A DNA stretch of 64,000 bases from Phenylobacterium sp. NIBR 498073 (GCF_027286305.1 NZ_CP114599.1:62001-126000), one strand, 5' to 3'; numbered from the stretch's first letter, positions 1 through 8,394 are shown. A program made the numbers and translations. The notes: generated by a model not told the origin, from the letters alone.

Positions 1-164
1 CGGGCGACCAATACGCAGCCGGGTTCATGTACGGCCTCGCCAACGGCCGGCCGCTCAACGTGTGCGGCCAGCTCGGTTCGCTGGCGGCGGCCGAGGTGAT
101 CTCGCACTATGGCCCGCGGCCGCAGGTCAGCCTCAAGGACCTCGCGGCTTCGAAAGGACTCTAA
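1..164 (+). CDS. PfkB-family carbohydrate/adenosine kinase, C-terminal end (partial)
   Basis: Only the last 53 or so codons are present; the frame enters with GDQYAAGFMYGLANG and stops with TAA at 162. The GD-x-(Y/F)-AAGF pattern is the end of the catalytic and anion-hole region of PfkB/ribokinase-fold sugar or nucleoside kinases, where a GAGD motif supplies the catalytic aspartate. The following helix, with LGSLAAAEVISHYGPRP, resembles adenosine-kinase-like members of alphaproteobacteria. The stop lies 3 bases before the hisB ATG, so the two genes may be co-transcribed. The substrate cannot be decided from this fragment. Confidence 0.75.
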   Translation, partial: GDQYAAGFMYGLANGRPLNVCGQLGSLAAAEVISHYGPRPQVSLKDLAASKGL

Positions 165-167
165 GGG

Positions 168-758
168 ATGGCCCGCACCGCGGAAGTGGTCCGCAACACC
201 AAGGAGACCCAGATCACCGTTCGCGTGGATCTGGACGGCTCCGGCGTTGCCGACGTCGAGACCGGCATCGGTTTCTTCGACCACATGCTGGACGGTCTCG
301 CGCGTTTCAGCGGGATCGACCTCTATGTCCGCACCAAGGGCGACCTGCACATCGACTTCCACCACACCGTGGAAGACACCGGCATCGTCATCGGCCAGGC
401 GATCCGCCAGGCGCTGGACGGCTTCAAGGGCATCTACCGCTTCGGCCACGCCTACGTCCCGATGGACGAGACGCTGACCCGCTGCGCCCTCGATCTCTGC
501 AATCGGCCGTACCTGATCTGGAAGGTCGCGTTCAAGACCCCGAAGATCGGCGAGTTCGACACCGAGCTGTTCAAGGAATTCCACCAGGCCTTCGCCATGA
601 ACCTGGGCGCCTGCGTGCACCTGGAAACCCTCTACGGCGACAACAGCCACCACATCGCCGAGAGCGGCTTCAAGGCCCTTGGCCGCGCCCTGCGCGCAGC
701 CGTCGAACTCGACCCCAAGACCCATGGTCGCGCTCCGTCGACCAAGGGCGTCCTCTAG
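168..758 (+). CDS. hisB: Imidazoleglycerol-phosphate dehydratase HisB
   Basis: 196 residues, the usual length of monofunctional HisB. It dehydrates imidazole glycerol phosphate to imidazole acetol phosphate, a late step of histidine biosynthesis in the cytosol. The two internally duplicated metal-binding motifs are visible: [11 protein letters not shown] with H39, and [10 protein letters not shown] with H65/H66, then the second-half equivalent [18 protein letters not shown] near the C-terminus. The ATG is 3 bases after the upstream kinase stop. It is the first gene of the block hisB-hisH-hisA-hisF-hisE. There is no fused phosphatase domain as in enterobacterial HisB, which is normal for alphaproteobacteria. 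Confidence 0.97.
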   Translation: MARTAEVVRNTKETQITVRVDLDGSGVADVETGIGFFDHMLDGLARFSGIDLYVRTKGDLHIDFHHTVEDTGIVIGQAIRQALDGFKGIYRFGHAYVPMDETLTRCALDLCNRPYLIWKVAFKTPKIGEFDTELFKEFHQAFAMNLGACVHLETLYGDNSHHIAESGFKALGRALRAAVELDPKTHGRAPSTKGVL

Positions 759-771
759 GAAAGCATCCCCT

Positions 772-1404
772 ATGCAGAGCGTCGCCCTGATCGACTACGG
801 GTCGGGCAACCTGCGCTCGGCCGAAAAGGCCCTCGTCCGCGCCGCGGCGGGAACGAGCCAGATCGTCGTCACCAGCGATCCCGAAACCGTGGCCGCCGCC
901 GACCGGGTGGTGCTGCCCGGCGTCGGCGCCTTCGCCGCGTGCATGAAGGCCCTGTCCGAGCGTCCCGGCCTGATCGAAGCCATGACGCAGGCGGTCCAGA
1001 CCAAGGGCCGCCCGTTCCTGGGCGTCTGCGTCGGCATGCAGCTGCTGGCCACCCGCGGCCTGGAGTTCGGCGAGACCCCCGGCCTCGGCTGGATCCCCGG
1101 CGACGTCCGCCGCGTGGAGCCGACCGACCCGGCCGCCAAGATCCCGCATATGGGCTGGAACACCCTGATCGACCCGCACGGCCCCGCGCCGATCGCCGGC
1201 GTCGGCGAGGCGCCCATGTACTTCACCCATTCGTTCGCGTTCTTCCCGGACGATCCCGCCGACGTCGCCGCCTATGTCGACCATGGAGGCCGGTTCCCGG
1301 CCGCCGTCGCCAAGGGCCATGTCGCGGGCGTACAATTTCACCCTGAAAAGTCGCAAAGCGCCGGCCTCGCCCTGCTGGCGCGTTTCCTGGAGTGGCGACC
1401 GTGA
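772..1404 (+). CDS. hisH: Imidazole glycerol phosphate synthase glutamine amidotransferase subunit HisH
   Basis: 210 residues. Class I glutamine amidotransferase that hydrolyses glutamine and channels ammonia to HisF to form IGP and AICAR. The nucleophile elbow GVCVGMQLL places the catalytic cysteine at residue 86, and FHPEKS near the end gives H190 and E192 of the triad. The chosen ATG starts MQSVALIDYGSGN, the standard N-terminus; it lies 13 bases after the hisB stop with a GGAAA-type ribosome site. Longer in-frame readings run back into hisB and have no family support. The 3' end overlaps the hisA start. Confidence 0.97.
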   Translation: MQSVALIDYGSGNLRSAEKALVRAAAGTSQIVVTSDPETVAAADRVVLPGVGAFAACMKALSERPGLIEAMTQAVQTKGRPFLGVCVGMQLLATRGLEFGETPGLGWIPGDVRRVEPTDPAAKIPHMGWNTLIDPHGPAPIAGVGEAPMYFTHSFAFFPDDPADVAAYVDHGGRFPAAVAKGHVAGVQFHPEKSQSAGLALLARFLEWRP

Positions 1405-2123
1405 TCCTCTATCCGGCCATCGACCTTAAAGACGGCCAGTGCGTCCGTGTGCTGCACGGCGACCTCGACACCGCCACGGTGTTCAACACCTCGCCCGCGG
1501 CCCAGGCCGCCAGCTTCGTCGAATCCGGCTTCCACTGGGTCCACGTCGTCGACCTGAACGGCGCGGTGCAGGGCAAGGCGGTCAATGAAAAGGCCGTCGA
1601 GGCGATCCTCGAGGCGGTCTCGATCCCGGTCCAGCTGGGCGGCGGCATCCGCAGCCTGAAGGACGTCGAGCGCTGGATCGAAGCCGGCGTCAGCCGCGTC
1701 ATCCTCGGCACCGTCGCGGTCACCGAACCCGAGATCGTCCGCGAGGCCGCCCGCCTGTGGCCCGAGCAGATCGCCGTCTCAGTCGACGTCCGCGCCGGCA
1801 AGGTCGCGACCCAGGGCTGGACCGAGAGCTCCGACCTCGACGCCGTCACCGTCGCCAAACGCTTCGAGGACGCCGGCGTCGGCGCCCTGATCATCACCGA
1901 CATCGACCGCGACGGCACCGTCATGGGCTTCAACGTCGAGGCGTTCGGCGCCATCGCCGACGCCGTCGCCATCCCGGTGATCGCCGCCGGCGGCCTGGCC
2001 ACCATCGACGACATCGTCAAGATCAAGGCCCGCAAGGGCGTGCCGATCGCCGGGGCCGTGCTCGGCCGCGCGCTCTACAACGGCGCGATCAATCCGGAAG
2101 AAGCCCTGAAGGTCGCCGCCTGA
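1401..2123 (+). CDS. hisA: Phosphoribosylformimino-5-aminoimidazole carboxamide ribotide isomerase HisA
   Basis: 240 residues, a (beta-alpha)8 barrel performing the Amadori rearrangement of ProFAR to PRFAR. Catalytic D8 sits in [11 protein letters not shown], and the half-barrel counterpart is in [11 protein letters not shown] chose GTG 1401 because it forms a GTGA overlap with the hisH stop and has GGAG 8 bases upstream. GTG 1392, three codons earlier, is possible but would place that GGAG inside its own start. The barrel is homologous to HisF, the next gene, to which the stop is fused as TGATG. Confidence 0.96.
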   Translation: MILYPAIDLKDGQCVRVLHGDLDTATVFNTSPAAQAASFVESGFHWVHVVDLNGAVQGKAVNEKAVEAILEAVSIPVQLGGGIRSLKDVERWIEAGVSRVILGTVAVTEPEIVREAARLWPEQIAVSVDVRAGKVATQGWTESSDLDAVTVAKRFEDAGVGALIITDIDRDGTVMGFNVEAFGAIADAVAIPVIAAGGLATIDDIVKIKARKGVPIAGAVLGRALYNGAINPEEALKVAA

Positions 2124-2917
2124 TGCTCAAAGTCCGCGTCATTCCTTGCCTGGACGTCAAGGACGGCCGCGTGGTGAAGGGCGTGAACTTCGTCTCGCTG
2201 CGCGACGCCGGTGACCCGGTCGAACAGGCCACCGCCTATGACGCCGCCGGCGCCGACGAACTGATGTTCCTGGACATCACCGCCAGCCACGAGCGGCGCG
2301 GGGCGATCCTCGACGTCATCGCCCGCACCGCCGACGTCTGCTTCATGCCGCTCAGCGTCGGCGGCGGCATCCGCCAGGTCGAGGACGCCCGCCGGCTGCT
2401 GCTGGCCGGGGCCGACAAGATTTCCGTCAACACCGCCGCGGTCGAGAACCGCGACCTGATCAGCGCCTGCGCCGACGCCTTCGGCTCCCAGGCCGTGGTC
2501 GTGGCCATCGACGCCAAGCACGGCGCGAGCGTTTCCGGCGGGGGCGGGCGCAACGACGGCTGGCGGGTGTTCACCTATGGCGGGCGCACCGACACCGGGC
2601 TCGACGTGGTCGAATACGCGGTGGAGGCGGTGAAGCGCGGGGCAGGGGAGATCCTGCTCACCTCCATGGACCGCGACGGCGCCAAGACCGGCTACGACCT
2701 GGATCTGCTGAAGGCGGTGACCAGCGCGGTCAACGTGCCGGTCATCGCCTCGGGCGGGGCCGGCAACGCCCAGCACATGGTCGATGCGGTGACCAAGGGG
2801 GGCGCCGACGCAGTGCTCGCCGCCTCGATCTTCCACTTCGGCGAGGTCTCGGTCGCCGAGGTGAAGCGCGAAATGGCCAAGGCCCACATCCCGGTCCGCA
2901 TCACGGAGGCCGCATGA
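2123..2917 (+). CDS. hisF: Imidazole glycerol phosphate synthase cyclase subunit HisF
   Basis: 264 residues. Cyclase subunit that pairs with HisH and closes the imidazole ring of IGP, releasing AICAR to purine synthesis. The N-terminus [15 protein letters not shown] gives D11, and [15 protein letters not shown] carries the second catalytic aspartate. Phosphate-binding glycine loops [10 protein letters not shown] and ASGGAGN are present. The ATG overlaps the hisA stop by one base (TGATG), suggesting translational coupling. The 3' end forms an ATGA overlap with hisE. Confidence 0.97.
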   Translation: MLKVRVIPCLDVKDGRVVKGVNFVSLRDAGDPVEQATAYDAAGADELMFLDITASHERRGAILDVIARTADVCFMPLSVGGGIRQVEDARRLLLAGADKISVNTAAVENRDLISACADAFGSQAVVVAIDAKHGASVSGGGGRNDGWRVFTYGGRTDTGLDVVEYAVEAVKRGAGEILLTSMDRDGAKTGYDLDLLKAVTSAVNVPVIASGGAGNAQHMVDAVTKGGADAVLAASIFHFGEVSVAEVKREMAKAHIPVRITEAA

Positions 2918-3240
2918 GCCGCTTCTCGCAGACCCTCGAGCGCCTCGCCGCGACCATCGAGGCCCGCAAGGGCGCCGATCCGGCCAGCTCCTACACCGCC
3001 AAGCTGCTGAGCGAGGGCGTCGAGCGCGCCGCCAAGAAGTTCGGCGAGGAGGCGGTCGAAGCGGTGATCGCCGCAGCTCAAGGCGACAAGGACGGCCTGG
3101 CCGCCGAAAGCGCCGACCTGATCTACCACTGGCTGGTGTTGCTGGCCCGCGCCGGCGTCAGCCTCGACGACGTCGCCGCCAAGCTCGAAGCGCGCGAGGG
3201 AACCTCCGGCCTGGCCGAGAAAGCGTCGCGGACCGAATAA
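2914..3240 (+). CDS. hisE: Phosphoribosyl-ATP pyrophosphohydrolase HisE
   Basis: 108 residues, a stand-alone HisE of the all-alpha MazG-like NTP pyrophosphatase fold. It removes pyrophosphate from PR-ATP in the second step of histidine synthesis. The helix [34 protein letters not shown] carries the EExxE...ExxD-type metal-binding acidic residues. The start overlaps the hisF stop as ATGA. HisI, HisG, HisD and HisC are not in the window. A repeat hairpin begins directly after the stop and may end the transcript. Confidence 0.96.
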   Translation: MSRFSQTLERLAATIEARKGADPASSYTAKLLSEGVERAAKKFGEEAVEAVIAAAQGDKDGLAAESADLIYHWLVLLARAGVSLDDVAAKLEAREGTSGLAEKASRTE

Positions 3241-3360
3241 TTCCTCCCCCGCTGGGGGAGGTGGATCGATGCGTAGCATCGAGACGGAGGGGGCCTGCGG
3301 ACTCAGCAATCCCCCACAGTCAGCCGTTCGGCTGACAGCTCCCCAGAGGCGGAGCAACTA
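3241..3360. repeat. CerM-like intergenic repeat, copy 1
   Basis: Starts with a strong hairpin (CCTCCCCC-GC-TGGGGGAGG), then GGATCGATGCG...CGAGACGGAGGGGGCCTGCGGA and a GACTC (GANTC) site at 3300-3304, followed by a second small hairpin (TCAGCCGTTCGGCTGA). A related copy lies at 28425-28550 and has GAGTC at the equivalent place. GANTC is the CcrM methylation site. The arrangement resembles the CerM intergenic repeats described in Caulobacter. Immediately after hisE, the hairpin could also act as a terminator or mRNA-stabilising element. Confidence 0.75.
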
Positions 3361-3430
3361 GAAAGCCCTCCCCCTTCACAGGCGTCGTCCAGAGCCCAGG
3401 ATCTGCCTTGTCCGCGGGACGCCCATCGCG

Positions 3431-3658
3431 TCAGGGGGTCCAGCGCATCTTCATGTAGATGTCGCCGTCCTCCAGTTCGTCCAGCATCTGGGCCAGTCGC
3501 TTCTGCCGGGTCTCCGGCTTGCGAGCCCGGGCGATCCAGCCGAGGTAGTCGTTGCGCTGGAACGGCGGCCGCGCCTGGTAGGCGTCGACCAGCGCCCGCG
3601 CCTCCAGCGCCTGGCGCACCTCGGCCGGCATCGGGTTCAAGTCACGGCTCAGCGTCAT
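3431..3658 (-). CDS. YdeI/OmdA-type (OmpD-associated, bacteriocin-protection-like) small protein
   Basis: 75 residues. The core, with SRDLNPMPAEVRQALEA then FQRNDYLGWIARARKPETRQKRLAQMLDEL, matches the C-terminal helical part of the YdeI/OmdA family, in which a (Y/F)L-x-WI...A+xPETR-x-R motif is characteristic. The family's usual N-terminal domain is absent, so this is a minimal stand-alone version. The start is supported by GGAGGA 6 bases upstream of the ATG. The biochemical role of the family is not settled; I infer nothing further. It lies between the his repeat and an orphan sensor kinase and has no obvious partner. Confidence 0.7.
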   Translation of the reverse strand: MTLSRDLNPMPAEVRQALEARALVDAYQARPPFQRNDYLGWIARARKPETRQKRLAQMLDELEDGDIYMKMRWTP

Positions 3659-3724
3659 CGACGTCCTCCCTCGCGCCGTTAACGAATAGCGGCGGCGAGG
3701 GCTATCGCAAACCTTGCATTGGCG

Positions 3725-4732
3725 TCAGTGCGGCAACACCAGGGTGTGGCTGACCCCGGGACCGCCGCCGCGGGTGAGGATTCCGCCGGTCTGGCGCGCA
3801 AAGCCCTCGACCAGCTTGCGGCCGAGTCCGCGGCTGCCGATCTGCGACTCGGGCGGCATGCCGACGCCGTTGTCGGCGACCGTCAGCTCGCAGCCGACCT
3901 CGATCTGCTTCAGCGACACCAGGATGCGCCCGCTGCGACCGCCCGGGAAGGCGTACTTGGCCGCGTTGGTGACCAGCTCGTTGACCACCAGCCCCACCGC
4001 CACCGCTCGGTCGCGATCGCAGCGACACGAGGTCAGCCAGCTGTCGAGCCGCACGTCGCCGGTCAGCAGCAGGCTGTCGGACAGGTTCTCGCACAGGTCG
4101 CCCAGATAGGCGCCGAGATCGATGGCCTCTCCGGCTTCCTCGGGCGAATAGAGGTTGGCGTGCGCCTGGGCCATCGAGTGGACCCGGCGCAGGGCGTCGG
4201 CCAGGGCCTGCTCGGTGCTGGCCGCCGCCGCCCGGCGGCGCTGCATGTCGAGCAGGCTTTCGACCATCTGGAAATTGTTCTTCACCCGATGGTTCAGTTC
4301 GCGCAGCAGCAGGTCGCGGACCTCCAGCTTGGCGGCGCGCTCGGCCTCGGCCACCCGATAGGAGGTCCGGAACGCCTGGGCCACGGCGATCACCGCCAGG
4401 CCGCTCAACGCGTTGAGCACCAGGGCCACGCCCTCTCCCGGGGTCAGCGGGCCGAACTGGGCCGGGTGCAACACCAAGTACCAGACCCCCAGCAGGATCA
4501 TCGTCAAGCTGTAGGCGCCCGAACGCCACCCGGCGAGCAGCGTCGCCAGCAGCACCAGCGGGTAGAGGAAGACATAGGGCGGGGCGACGACGACCAGCGA
4601 GATCAGCGCCCGCAACAGGCCGGACAGCGCCGCGCATACGACCGCGCAGGCCCACTCGGTCACCCAAGTGGGGACGTCCGGCGCGAGCCTCTCGCGCAGA
4701 TTTAGGTCACCCAGCCCAAGCATCGCTGACAC
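3725..4732 (-). CDS. Membrane sensor histidine kinase, HisKA_2 type (orphan)
   Basis: About 335 residues from GTG 4732; an in-frame ATG at 4723 is an equally good start. The N-terminal ~120 residues hold several hydrophobic segments (ACAVVCAALSGLL, FLYPLVLLATLLAG, SLTMILLGVWYLVL, LVLNALSGLAVIAVA), like a DUF4118-type membrane sensor. LLLRELNHRVKNNFQMVESLL is the HisKA_2 phospho-acceptor helix, followed by an ATPase domain with N-box NELVTNAAKYAF, VADNGVGMPP and GSRGLGRKLVEGF. Such kinases often feed PhyR-type general stress or light signalling, but no response regulator is adjacent. The input signal cannot be read from the sequence. Confidence 0.88.
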   Translation of the reverse strand: MSAMLGLGDLNLRERLAPDVPTWVTEWACAVVCAALSGLLRALISLVVVAPPYVFLYPLVLLATLLAGWRSGAYSLTMILLGVWYLVLHPAQFGPLTPGEGVALVLNALSGLAVIAVAQAFRTSYRVAEAERAAKLEVRDLLLRELNHRVKNNFQMVESLLDMQRRRAAAASTEQALADALRRVHSMAQAHANLYSPEEAGEAIDLGAYLGDLCENLSDSLLLTGDVRLDSWLTSCRCDRDRAVAVGLVVNELVTNAAKYAFPGGRSGRILVSLKQIEVGCELTVADNGVGMPPESQIGSRGLGRKLVEGFARQTGGILTRGGGPGVSHTLVLPH

Positions 4733-4833
4733 AACGTCGGTCTCGCAAGGTTCCGGTCAAGGCAAAATTCACCCTATGGGCGAATTATCTCAACAAACAG
4801 CCTGGCGAGGATGGCCGCCGCGGCCTCGCGCCG

Positions 4834-5763
4834 ATGGCGCAAAATCGCGGCGGAGGGCATAGTCCTTCGGTGCTCGCTCCGTTCCCATTCCTGCAGGCTG
4901 TCACCGAGCGCGACCGCCGCTGGCCGCGGGTCGCGGCCATGGCCGCCGCGACGCCGGCCGCCGTGCTGCTGCTGTCGCTGCTGTTCGCCATCGTGCTGGG
5001 GACGCTCACCGGCGGGGCGATGTTCGAGGGCGCGGGCGGCCCGCGGCTGCAGCGCTCGGCGGTCTACGTGCTGCAGCTCGGGCTCGGGCTCGGATCGATG
5101 GGCTTGGCGGTGCTGCTCGCCGCCCGCTACGTGTTCGGCCGCCCGGTCGTCACCTGGCTGACCGCCGCGCCGTGCTTCCGCTGGCGGCTGCTGCTGGCCG
5201 GGGCGGCGCTGACCGTGCTCGGCGTCGGGGTGCTGATGACCGGCGACCTGCTGCTCAATCCCGGCTCGTTCCAGATGCCGATCTTTGACCCGAGCTCCAG
5301 CCTGGCGTTGAAGGGGTTCTACGCCCTCGCCGTGGTCGCCGGCCTGCTGGTCGCCGCCACCGCGGAGGAGGCGGTGTTCCGCGGCTACCTGCTGCAGCAG
5401 ACCGCCGCCTTCACCCGCAATGTCTGGGTGCTGATCGCGGTCAACGCCGCAGCCTTCGCTCTGGCGCACCTGGAATTCGATCCAGGCGCCCTGGCGGCGC
5501 GGGCCCTGGCCGGGGCGGCCTTCGCCTGGGCGGCCCTGCGGCTCGGCGGCCTGGAGTTCGCCATCGGCGCCCACGTCGCGACCAACCTGATGATCGCCTT
5601 CTTCCAGGCGCCGATGCTGCCCGACGATCCGGAGGTGACGGGCGGCCTGGACGAGACCCTCATCGAGGTGCTGCTGGCGCTCTACATGGTGCTGGTCGTC
5701 GAACTGGTGCGCCGCTCGCCGCGGCTGATGGCGCCGTTCGGGTCTACTTCTTCTCCAGCATAA
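4834..5763 (+). CDS. CPBP family intramembrane metalloprotease (Abi/Rce1-like)
   Basis: 309 residues with about six to eight hydrophobic segments. The three CPBP motifs are present: EEAVFRGY (E178, E179, R183), FALAHLEFD with H212, and HVATN with H247 and N251. The family includes eukaryotic Rce1 CAAX proteases and bacterial self-immunity or regulatory intramembrane proteases; the substrate here is unknown. The start is uncertain: GTG 4870 would also precede the first membrane segment. The last 20 bases overlap the end of the convergent PHA-system gene. Confidence 0.88.
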   Translation: MAQNRGGGHSPSVLAPFPFLQAVTERDRRWPRVAAMAAATPAAVLLLSLLFAIVLGTLTGGAMFEGAGGPRLQRSAVYVLQLGLGLGSMGLAVLLAARYVFGRPVVTWLTAAPCFRWRLLLAGAALTVLGVGVLMTGDLLLNPGSFQMPIFDPSSSLALKGFYALAVVAGLLVAATAEEAVFRGYLLQQTAAFTRNVWVLIAVNAAAFALAHLEFDPGALAARALAGAAFAWAALRLGGLEFAIGAHVATNLMIAFFQAPMLPDDPEVTGGLDETLIEVLLALYMVLVVELVRRSPRLMAPFGSTSSPA

Positions 5764-6052
5764 GCTGGCCTTCCTTCTTAAGCCGGCCCTTCACCTTGTC
5801 GGCGATCATCGCGAAGAACGGCGGCAGGTCGACCTCCATGCGCACCGCATCCTCGGCCACGTCCAGCCGGCCGGCCACCGCCTGGCCGACGACCTTGGCG
5901 GCGAACGAGAGACGGTCGCCCTCCCAGGTGCGGGTCAGCTTCACGCCCTCGCCGAACTGGTGGATCAGCTTGCCGACGCCCTCCTCGATGCGCTTGCGCG
6001 CCTCGTCCTTGCCGAGCTCATGGGGGATGGTGACGACGACAGGCTTGGCCAT
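5744..6052 (-). CDS. Polyhydroxyalkanoic acid system family protein
   Basis: 102 residues matching the small PHA granule-region family: an N-terminus of the type K-(P)-VVVTIPHELGKDEARKRI, then a beta-rich middle (TWEGDRLSFAAKVVGQAVAGRLDV) and a lysine-rich tail. Members are annotated as associated with polyhydroxyalkanoate storage; a structural similarity to START-like binding folds has been suggested, but no reaction is established. It has no PHA synthase nearby, so the link to PHA is by family only. It is convergent with the CPBP protease, overlapping it by 20 bases. Confidence 0.8.
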   Translation of the reverse strand: MAKPVVVTIPHELGKDEARKRIEEGVGKLIHQFGEGVKLTRTWEGDRLSFAAKVVGQAVAGRLDVAEDAVRMEVDLPPFFAMIADKVKGRLKKEGQLMLEKK

Positions 6053-6089
6053 GGGCTGGTCCTCCAGTCCCTAATAACGGCCTGGCCGC

Positions 6090-6233
6090 TCAAGCGCTCC
6101 CGCTCGCCGCCGGCCTTTGCGGCGCGGCCCGGTCGGCCTGGTCCGCGCTCGCCGCCACGACCAGGGCGCCGATCAACAGCACCAGCATGGCGACCGCGCC
6201 CAGCGCAGTGGCCAGATTTCCGCGGTCAGGCAT
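6090..6233 (-). CDS. Small single-pass membrane protein (47 aa)
   Basis: A short frame starting MPDRGNLATALG and continuing with one hydrophobic stretch (AVAMLVLLIGALVVAASA), then a polar tail rich in A, R, P, Q and S. The ATG overlaps the end of the LysR-like gene by 8 bases (its TGA lies inside the first codons), the arrangement of translational coupling in a minus-strand set. I do not recognise a family. It could be a small membrane anchor or regulator for its upstream partners. Coding status rests on the overlap and the clean membrane segment only. Confidence 0.45.
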   Translation of the reverse strand: MPDRGNLATALGAVAMLVLLIGALVVAASADQADRAAPQRPAASGSA

Positions 6234-6879
6234 CGCGCAACTCCAGGAACCGGCGCAGGGCAGGGCGCTCGTTCTCCGCCGCCCAGAACCCGCAGTAGGA
6301 CAGCCACCCCGCCTCGCTCTCCAGCGGCCGGACGCAGACGCCGGGATAGAAGGCGCCCATCGCCGAACCGCCGGCCAGGGTCACGCCGAAGCCCAGCGAC
6401 ACCAGGTCCAGCAGGTTGTCGCGCTGCACGGCGTAGTGAAGGAAGTTCGGCGGCCCGCCCAGCGCTCGGATGATCGCACGCTGCAGGGCCCGGTCCCCGG
6501 AGCCGGCGCCGGCCATCAGCAGATGGGTCTCCCGCAATTGCTCAGGCTGGACGGCGTTCTGCGCGGCCAGCGGATGGCCCTCGGCCATGAACACCATCAG
6601 CGGCTCGGACCACAGCGGCGCTGAGCGCCAACCCCGGCTCCCGGCGTCGTGCAGCGCGACGGCCAGATCGACGCCGCGCCCCGGAACGCGTTCCGTCAGG
6701 TCCTGGTCGTCCAGGTCCTCGACGATCAGGTCGATGTGCGGCGCCTTGGCCCGGAACGTCCCGATCAGCCGCCGCAGCGGACCCCAGTTGAGCGAGCAGG
6801 CGACGCCCAGGGTCAGGCGCTCTCGCCGCATCGGCCGGGCGACCGGCGTGGCGTGCAGACCGCGATAGGAAAGATCCAT
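6226..6879 (-). CDS. LysR-type effector-binding domain protein without HTH
   Basis: 217 residues. From about residue 18, RERLTLGVACSLNWGPLRRLIGTFRAKAPHIDL to the end follows the periplasmic-binding-like effector domain of LysR regulators (W-SEPLMVFMAEGHPLA, LVSLGFGVTLAGGSA, RPLESEAGWLSYCGFWAAENERPALRRF). The roughly 65-residue winged-helix DNA-binding domain is missing: the protein begins at the domain border and has its own AGGGAGG ribosome site. It is therefore unlikely to bind DNA by itself. It starts 3 bases after the stop of the 142-residue gene and overlaps the 47-residue gene. A ligand-sensing or dominant-negative role is conceivable but is inference. Confidence 0.75.
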   Translation of the reverse strand: MDLSYRGLHATPVARPMRRERLTLGVACSLNWGPLRRLIGTFRAKAPHIDLIVEDLDDQDLTERVPGRGVDLAVALHDAGSRGWRSAPLWSEPLMVFMAEGHPLAAQNAVQPEQLRETHLLMAGAGSGDRALQRAIIRALGGPPNFLHYAVQRDNLLDLVSLGFGVTLAGGSAMGAFYPGVCVRPLESEAGWLSYCGFWAAENERPALRRFLELRDA

Positions 6880-6882
6880 GGC

Positions 6883-7311
6883 TCAGGCCGCCTCCCTGAG
6901 CTGGCGGCCGGATCGCCGCGCGACCAGCACGTCGCGGTGCGCGCCGGGCAGGCGGCGGACGAGGTCGAAGCCATGGCCGTGGAAGATGCGGGCGGCCGCG
7001 CCGCCGCCGACGCTGGGCGCGGTCTGGACGATGACCACGCCGCCGCGCCGCACATGCGGGCCGTTGTCCAGCAACGCGCCCAGCCAGTCGCCGCTGGCGG
7101 TGTGGGCGGCCAGCAGCGCGTCGGTCTCCTCGGCCGGGGCGCGGGCGCCGGCCTGCAGGCAGCCGACGTTCTCGTAGCCGCGCCGGCACAGCCAGATCAG
7201 CGCGGGCAGGGCGCCGGGTCCGGTCACCCGGATGGCGCTGGCGGCGTCGAGACCCGCCTCTGTAAGCAGTTGGGAAAGGCCGATGGTCGGCCGCGGAAAC
7301 GCCTGGGACAT
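6883..7311 (-). CDS. Hypothetical protein, possibly a degenerate methyltransferase-like fold
   Basis: 142 residues, first gene of a three-gene set with the HTH-less LysR protein and the small membrane protein. I do not recognise a defined family. SAIRVTGPGALPALIWLCRRGYENVGCL looks like a Rossmann strand-loop-helix-strand, and HVRRGGVVIVQTA...GFDLVRRLPGAHRDVLVARR like the last strands of a class I SAM methyltransferase. The usual GxGxG loop is not intact and the middle is short. GAGGCG lies close upstream of the ATG. It could be a catalytically dead sensor or an unrelated alpha/beta protein. Confidence 0.6.
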   Translation of the reverse strand: MSQAFPRPTIGLSQLLTEAGLDAASAIRVTGPGALPALIWLCRRGYENVGCLQAGARAPAEETDALLAAHTASGDWLGALLDNGPHVRRGGVVIVQTAPSVGGGAAARIFHGHGFDLVRRLPGAHRDVLVARRSGRQLREAA

Positions 7312-7434
7312 GGTCGCCTCTTTGACGCGCTCGGCCAGCGGTGAGCCGGCCTTGCGTCAAATCTGGCGCCGAACCTCGTCAGGGTTCGATGGCGGAAGAC
7401 GGCGCGCCGCATAAGCGCGCCGTCAAGATCCGCA

Positions 7435-8394
7435 TTACGCTTCCTGGATCGCCGACAGCTTCCAGCCTTCGTTCGGGTGGCGCACGAAGGTCCACAGCTC
7501 GGTGGTCTCGGTCGGACGATCGGCGTCGCCCTCGACCACGGCGCCGCTCTGGCGGTCGACCATCACGTCGATGCTCGTATAGCGCAGGGCGGCGGTGGCG
7601 TAGTCGACCGGACCCTCGCGCCAGGCTTCGGCGACGTCGCCCTCCAGCATCTTTACGTCGCGGACCTCGTTGCGGCGGCCCGCCGTGGCGTTCTGGCCCA
7701 GCTCCTCGGCCAGGTAGCCCATGATCTCGGGCGTGGTGCGCTCGCGGATCGCCGCGTAATCCTCGCGGCCGAAGGCTTCCTGGATCTCACGCAGCAGCCG
7801 CTCGAAGGTCTCGCGGTCGGCGCCGGTCACGGCGAAGTCCTGGCCAAGTTCGGCCGGGGCGTAGCTCGGAGGGGCTGCGGCCGGCTGGGCCGGCTGCTGC
7901 ATGTCGAACGGCGAGCGGAAGGCGGCGTTGTGGCTCGCCGCCGCGGCCTGGGCCGGCTTGCGGCGCGAGGCGAAGAAGCGGAAGGCCAGCATCGCCACCA
8001 GGGCGATCGCCGCGATCTGCAACAGGCCGCCCAGCATGCCGGCCATGCCGGCGCCGAACCCGTGGCCGAGCAGCAGCCCGATCAGGCCGCCGAGCATCAG
8101 CCCGCGAACCAGCGGATTGCCGAACAGGCCGGGCTTGGGCGCCGCGGCCGGGTTGGCGGCGTTCGGACGGGCGGGCGCCGTGGCCGGGGCGCCCGGCTGG
8201 CGTTCGGTCATCGAGCGCTGCACCGGCGCGGTCTGGGTCGGCGAGGTCTTGGTGGGCGGCGGCGCCTGGTAGGTGCGCGCTCCGCGGCTGCCGAAGCTGC
8301 CCCCACGGCGAGCGTCCGCCTCGGTCACGAGCGCCAGCCCCATGGCCAGCGACAGGCCGCTGACGGCGAAGATCTTCGGAAGTCGGGAAGTCAA
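7435..8394 (-). CDS. Tim44-like domain protein with signal peptide and membrane segments
   Basis: 319 residues from TTG 8394, chosen because AAGGAAA sits 6 bases upstream and the protein then begins TSRLPKIFAVSGLSLAMGLALVTEADA, a signal-peptide-like segment. Next comes a Pro/Thr/Ala-rich linker, glycine-rich hydrophobic segments around residues 110-160 (LMLGGLIGLLLGHGFGAG, AAIALVAMLAF), and a C-terminal Tim44-like domain (FERLLREIQEAFGREDYAAIRERTTPEIMGYLAEEL...ELWTFVRHPNEGWKLSAIQEA). Mitochondrial Tim44 tethers Hsp70 to the import channel; bacterial homologues sit at the membrane with unclear roles. A second Tim44-like protein lies at 10351. Confidence 0.85.
   Translation of the reverse strand: MTSRLPKIFAVSGLSLAMGLALVTEADARRGGSFGSRGARTYQAPPPTKTSPTQTAPVQRSMTERQPGAPATAPARPNAANPAAAPKPGLFGNPLVRGLMLGGLIGLLLGHGFGAGMAGMLGGLLQIAAIALVAMLAFRFFASRRKPAQAAAASHNAAFRSPFDMQQPAQPAAAPPSYAPAELGQDFAVTGADRETFERLLREIQEAFGREDYAAIRERTTPEIMGYLAEELGQNATAGRRNEVRDVKMLEGDVAEAWREGPVDYATAALRYTSIDVMVDRQSGAVVEGDADRPTETTELWTFVRHPNEGWKLSAIQEA

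Noticed and set aside
2075..2887. Long open frames antisense to hisF, leuS, rho, ftsK and mutS
   Set aside because: They are the usual shadows of high-GC coding DNA, with His/Arg/Gly-rich compositions and no domain resemblance; the sense-strand genes are unambiguous.
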